Source of the DNA: Patescibacteria group bacterium AH-259-L07
GTDB taxonomy: Bacteria > Patescibacteriota > Patescibacteriia > UBA2591 > UBA6264
NCBI GenBank assembly: GCA_027718005.1
Contig: JALLOP010000076.1
Span: 1-6,998 of the forward strand
Reading direction: 5' to 3'
DNA length: 6,998 nt
Shown: one piece after another, positions 5,007 to 6,998 of the stretch
How positions within the stretch are numbered: position 1 is the first letter of the stretch
Layout: each line of letters opens with the position of its first letter
The notes under the pieces: generated by a model
Told to the model about the DNA's origin: nothing
Seen by the model: the letters and a program-made list of their open reading frames with translations, nothing else
The model's database searches: none
Made by a program: the position numbers and the translations under genes

Positions 5007-6365
5007 TTACCACCCCCTCTCTAAGATGGTACACGTGACATGCGAGCCCGTTCCTGCATGACTGACGGCCATACCCCGATGGGCGTTTTTGACTTGTAAA
5101 TTTTGAAAATCTTGTGGTTTTGTTTTACCAAACCATTGCCAGTGATTATCATCGGCATGGAATTTTTTCCACTCGTTGCGGAGCTGCCAGAAGATTTCCA
5201 CAAGCTGGAAGATACCGGTTGCTCCAACCGCATGCATTGATCCAAGAAGTCCGCCAGAGAGATTTGTAGGGAGTCGTCCTTCAAAATATGCATCACCGCT
5301 CTCAATAAAATCTGCTCCTTGGCCATACGGCCGCAAGCCAATATCTTCGTAGGTCTGGATATCAGAAACCGTAAATGCATCGTGTGTTTCTAACAGGTCT
5401 AAATCGTCAACAGGGTTTTTGATACCTGCCATATGGTAAGCAAGATAAGCAGCAAAGCGGGCGGCGAGAAAACTCGTAAATCCTGGCCATTCATTTTCTC
5501 GATCTGAGTACAGCGATGGATCCTCGTGAGGGAGAAGAAGTATTGGCATATCTCGGCGGTCAGCAGTTCGTAAGGTATGAGAGCCAGCGCCTACACCGTT
5601 TACTAAAACAGGACGATCAGTTAATTGAAAAGCGGTTTCCTCATCAGCTAAGATAAGACAGGCCGCACCCACACTCATAACACAGCATTCAAGAAAGGTT
5701 AACGGATCAGAAACAATTTTTGTTTCCAAAATTTCCTCTAAGGAATAATCGCCTGGCAGCTGAGAATAGGGAGAAAACCGGGAGTAGCCGTGATTCTTTT
5801 GGGCAATCTTTGCTAAGGTAGTTCGCTCGGGGTTGTATTCGTGGAGGTAGCGCTGCATCATCAGGGCGTAGTAGGTGCTATATAACCAGCCAAGCTCTGA
5901 CTCGAAATCCTTGCACGCAGCAGAGGCAATATATGCATTTCCTTGGGCGGTGCTTACTTCATCCATTCGTTCCCATCCTATGACAGGAACCAAAGAAGCA
6001 TAGCCAGAAGCAATAGCCATAATGCCAGCAAGAACTGATGAGCCACCGGTTGCTCCGCCGGTTTTAACCTCAATATTACCAAGAGGATCAAGTCCAAGAT
6101 AATCGTGAATTTTCGCAGCTGCTAAAAGTTGATCACCGAAATGATCAGCAAATTGAGAGTAGATACAGAAGTTTACCAATTCTCGAAAATCTTGTGGAGC
6201 CATACATAACCCTTCTTCAACAGCCATTCTCACTGCTTCTAAACAGAGCTCAGATGTCTGTTTTTCTGGGTAAAATTTCCGAAAATCAGTCAGACCGCCG
6301 GCAACAACATACACTGGCCGTTCTAAGCGTGGAACTCGCAGGTTACCTTTGCCAAATTTGATCAT
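5007..6365 (-). CDS. SCP2-type thiolase-fold protein lacking the nucleophilic cysteine
   Basis: Thiolase-superfamily protein (452 aa) of the SCP2/acetyl-CoA acetyltransferase-like branch that pairs with DUF35 proteins. Visible family motifs are VASG-type helix IMAIASGYASLVPVIGWERMDEVST (residues 115-139 region), HDAFTVSDIQTYEDIGL (328-344), and SMHAVGATGIFQLVEI (376-391), with a C-terminal AGTGSHVTCTIL. The two catalytic histidines of the fold appear retained (His328, His378). Where active thiolases have V-E-A-A-C-A-S-G, this protein has V-K-T-G-G-A-T-G (100-107), so the acyl-accepting Cys is Gly104. An ordinary Claisen thiolase reaction is therefore doubtful. Cys-less relatives such as Ltp2 act as retro-aldolases with a DUF35 partner, so carbon-carbon cleavage or formation on an acyl-CoA is a plausible alternative. 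A good Shine-Dalgarno (AAAGGAGA, 6371-6378) sets the start. It is first in a two-gene operon with the DUF35 gene. Fold and partner are secure; the reaction is not. Confidence 0.88.
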   Translation of the reverse strand: MIKFGKGNLRVPRLERPVYVVAGGLTDFRKFYPEKQTSELCLEAVRMAVEEGLCMAPQDFRELVNFCIYSQFADHFGDQLLAAAKIHDYLGLDPLGNIEVKTGGATGGSSVLAGIMAIASGYASLVPVIGWERMDEVSTAQGNAYIASAACKDFESELGWLYSTYYALMMQRYLHEYNPERTTLAKIAQKNHGYSRFSPYSQLPGDYSLEEILETKIVSDPLTFLECCVMSVGAACLILADEETAFQLTDRPVLVNGVGAGSHTLRTADRRDMPILLLPHEDPSLYSDRENEWPGFTSFLAARFAAYLAYHMAGIKNPVDDLDLLETHDAFTVSDIQTYEDIGLRPYGQGADFIESGDAYFEGRLPTNLSGGLLGSMHAVGATGIFQLVEIFWQLRNEWKKFHADDNHWQWFGKTKPQDFQNLQVKNAHRGMAVSHAGTGSHVTCTILERGW

Positions 6366-6397
6366 CTGTTTCTCCTTTATTTATGACGTTAATGAAC

Positions 6398-6408
6398 CAT
6401 GTAACATG
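6398..6408. promoter_or_regulatory. Palindrome overlapping the operon -10, possible operator
   Basis: CATGT-A-ACATG, an 11-bp palindrome with a single central base. It covers the predicted transcription start and overlaps the downstream end of the -10 of the thiolase operon. That position suits a repressor site, but no regulator family is recognised and it is short enough to be chance. Confidence 0.3.
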
Positions 6409-6414
6409 ATAGCA
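6406..6414 (-). promoter_or_regulatory. Promoter of the thiolase/DUF35 operon (extended -10)
   Basis: On the minus strand this reads TGC-TATCAT, an extended -10. Only a weak -35 candidate is seen (TTACGA at about 18-bp spacing, or TTTACG at 19). Predicted start is near 6399, with a leader of about 34 nt. The -10 overlaps the palindrome at 6398-6408. Confidence 0.55.
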
Positions 6415-6419
6415 AGAAA

Positions 6420-6481
6420 GGCTAAGGAGTCGTAAATAAATAAACTTTACGTATACCCTCATTCATGCTATACTAATAGGT
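6420..6481 (+). mobile_element. Probable left end of the ISAzo13-type insertion sequence
   Basis: If the element carries its own promoter, its left boundary must lie between the thiolase promoter (6406-6414) and the transposase -35 (6446). I could not identify a terminal inverted repeat or target duplication because the right end is outside the window. The CGTAAA/TTTACG inverted pair (6431-6451) and TAAATAAA (6433-6440), an inverted copy of TTTATTTA (6376-6383), fall near the expected border but may be chance in AT-rich DNA. Confidence 0.4.
6446..6474 (+). promoter_or_regulatory. Transposase promoter, apparently leaderless
   Basis: TTTACG (-35, 6446-6451), a 17-bp spacer, and TATACT (-10, 6469-6474) preceded by TGC. 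The predicted start falls at 6481-6482, exactly at the transposase ATG (6482-6484), so the mRNA would have no leader, in keeping with the absence of a usable Shine-Dalgarno. The -35 is also one arm of an inverted repeat, CGTAAA (6431-6436) / TTTACG (6446-6451). Confidence 0.6.
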
Positions 6482-6490
6482 ATGAGTGAG
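6458..6490 (+). promoter_or_regulatory. Hairpin that would sequester the transposase start codon in read-through RNA
   Basis: Bases 6458-6469 can pair with 6479-6490 in RNA: 12 consecutive pairs, three of them G-U (at 6462/6486, 6467/6481 and 6469/6479), around a 9-nt loop. The right arm contains the ATG. The left arm lies inside the promoter, so it is present only in transcripts entering from upstream and absent from the transposase's own transcript. Confidence 0.4.
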
Positions 6491-6998
6491 ATAGAGATAT
6501 ACAAAAATAAATACAAACTGCTCTTACCTGAACTGCCAGAACGATCACGGCGTCTGGTTGTGGCTGCTGACGCGAAATCACGGGGTCATGGAGGCGTTAT
6601 GTTCGTCCATAAGACCTCGGGCATATCCAGAGTAACCATCACCAAGGGTATCAAAGAACTTGAGGATGGCGTCACCCTGCCTGAAGAGAGGAGCAGACAG
6701 CCTGGCGGCGGCCGCAAGAAGATCACCGAAACCGATCCAACACTTGAGAATGATCTGCTTGATTTGGTCGAAGACTCTTCTCAAGGAGACCCTGAATCAC
6801 TGCTCAAATGGACGAATAAAAGCCTGCGTACCCTATCAAAAGAACTGGAGAAGAAGAACCATACAGTCAGCCATACCAAGGCAGGACACATCCTGAAAGC
6901 CAACGACTACCACCTGCAATCGAACAAGAAATCCAAGGAAGGAACGGATCATCCTGACCGAGACGAGCAATTCCAGTATATCAGCGCGCAAGCCGCGG
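6482..6998 (+). CDS. ISAzo13-type transposase (Rhodopirellula-type DDE), 5' part cut by the window end
   Basis: An open frame runs from the ATG to the window edge: 172 codons with no stop. The product has an N-terminal helix-turn-helix region at about residues 20-63 (PERSRRLVVAADAKSRGHGG, then SGISRVTITKGIKELEDG), the typical basic link RQPGGGRKK (72-80), and the start of the transposase domain: DPESLLKWTNKSLRTLSKEL (103-122), TVSHTKAGHILKANDYHLQ (128-146), then HPDRDEQFQYI (157-167). This order matches ISAzo13-family transposases, usually several hundred residues; the catalytic acidic residues would mostly lie beyond the window. The ATG is chosen because the promoter's predicted start coincides with it and the HTH begins shortly after. 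Base composition (about 58% G+C over 6541-6600, versus about 32% over 421-480 in lepA, by hand count) suggests recent acquisition. It is divergent from the thiolase operon; whether the full element is intact cannot be seen. Confidence 0.88.
   Translation, partial: MSEIEIYKNKYKLLLPELPERSRRLVVAADAKSRGHGGVMFVHKTSGISRVTITKGIKELEDGVTLPEERSRQPGGGRKKITETDPTLENDLLDLVEDSSQGDPESLLKWTNKSLRTLSKELEKKNHTVSHTKAGHILKANDYHLQSNKKSKEGTDHPDRDEQFQYISAQAA

Noticed and set aside
5007..6365. Calling the thiolase-fold gene an acetoacetyl-CoA thiolase of the mevalonate pathway
   Set aside because: The nucleophilic Cys is absent (Gly104) and no HMG-CoA synthase gene is in the window, so the specific reaction cannot be supported.
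6578..6896. Open frames on both strands inside the transposase region
   Set aside because: The frame starting at 6482 encodes clear ISAzo13-type transposase motifs to the window end; these are out-of-frame shadows in G+C-richer DNA.

Overview
This window reads as a chromosome segment from an uncultured-type bacterium with a compact, AT-leaning genome. The suggestion of a Patescibacteria/CPR-like or similar candidate lineage is an inference. It rests on the bacterial lepA (EF-4), a short FtsB/DivIC-type division protein with an aromatic tail (NITLWFEYFLK), 1-bp gene junctions, genes with little or no Shine-Dalgarno beside genes with a perfect AGGAGGT, and a palindromic 'TCATCCCGAGCG ... AGTCGAGG' repeat inside a gene. 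No rRNA, tRNA or CRISPR array is visible.

Layout: (1) Positions 23-2282, plus strand, hold lepA and then an FtsB/DivIC-like membrane coiled-coil gene 1 bp downstream. They end at a strong hairpin (2318-2349) that can serve both strands. (2) Positions 2366-3817, minus strand, hold sufB, with its own extended -10 promoter. (3) Positions 3974-4327, minus strand, hold a SufA/ErpA-like A-type Fe-S carrier with a good promoter and its own terminator. (4) Positions 4484-6365, minus strand, hold a two-gene operon: an SCP2-type thiolase-fold enzyme and a DUF35 Zn-ribbon/OB-fold partner, 1 bp apart, ending at a terminator. (5) From 6482 to the window end, plus strand, lies the 5' part of an ISAzo13-type (Rhodopirellula-type DDE) transposase, more G+C-rich than its neighbours and cut by the window edge.

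How the genes relate: lepA and the division gene are housekeeping functions. sufB and sufA belong to one pathway (Fe-S assembly) but are separate monocistronic units, and sufC, sufD and sufS are absent from the window. The thiolase/DUF35 pair resembles the obligate partner pairs of archaeal mevalonate thiolase/HMG-CoA synthase complexes and of Ltp2-type aldolases. Its thiolase-fold member has Gly where the catalytic Cys should be, so an ordinary thiolase reaction is doubtful.

The most unusual points are: a ~78-bp palindromic repeat inserted in frame in lepA, adding ~26 residues; the Cys-less thiolase paired with DUF35; a possible leaderless transposase mRNA whose start codon would be locked in a hairpin only in read-through transcripts; and a shared TGCTAT extended -10 core at all four recognisable promoters.
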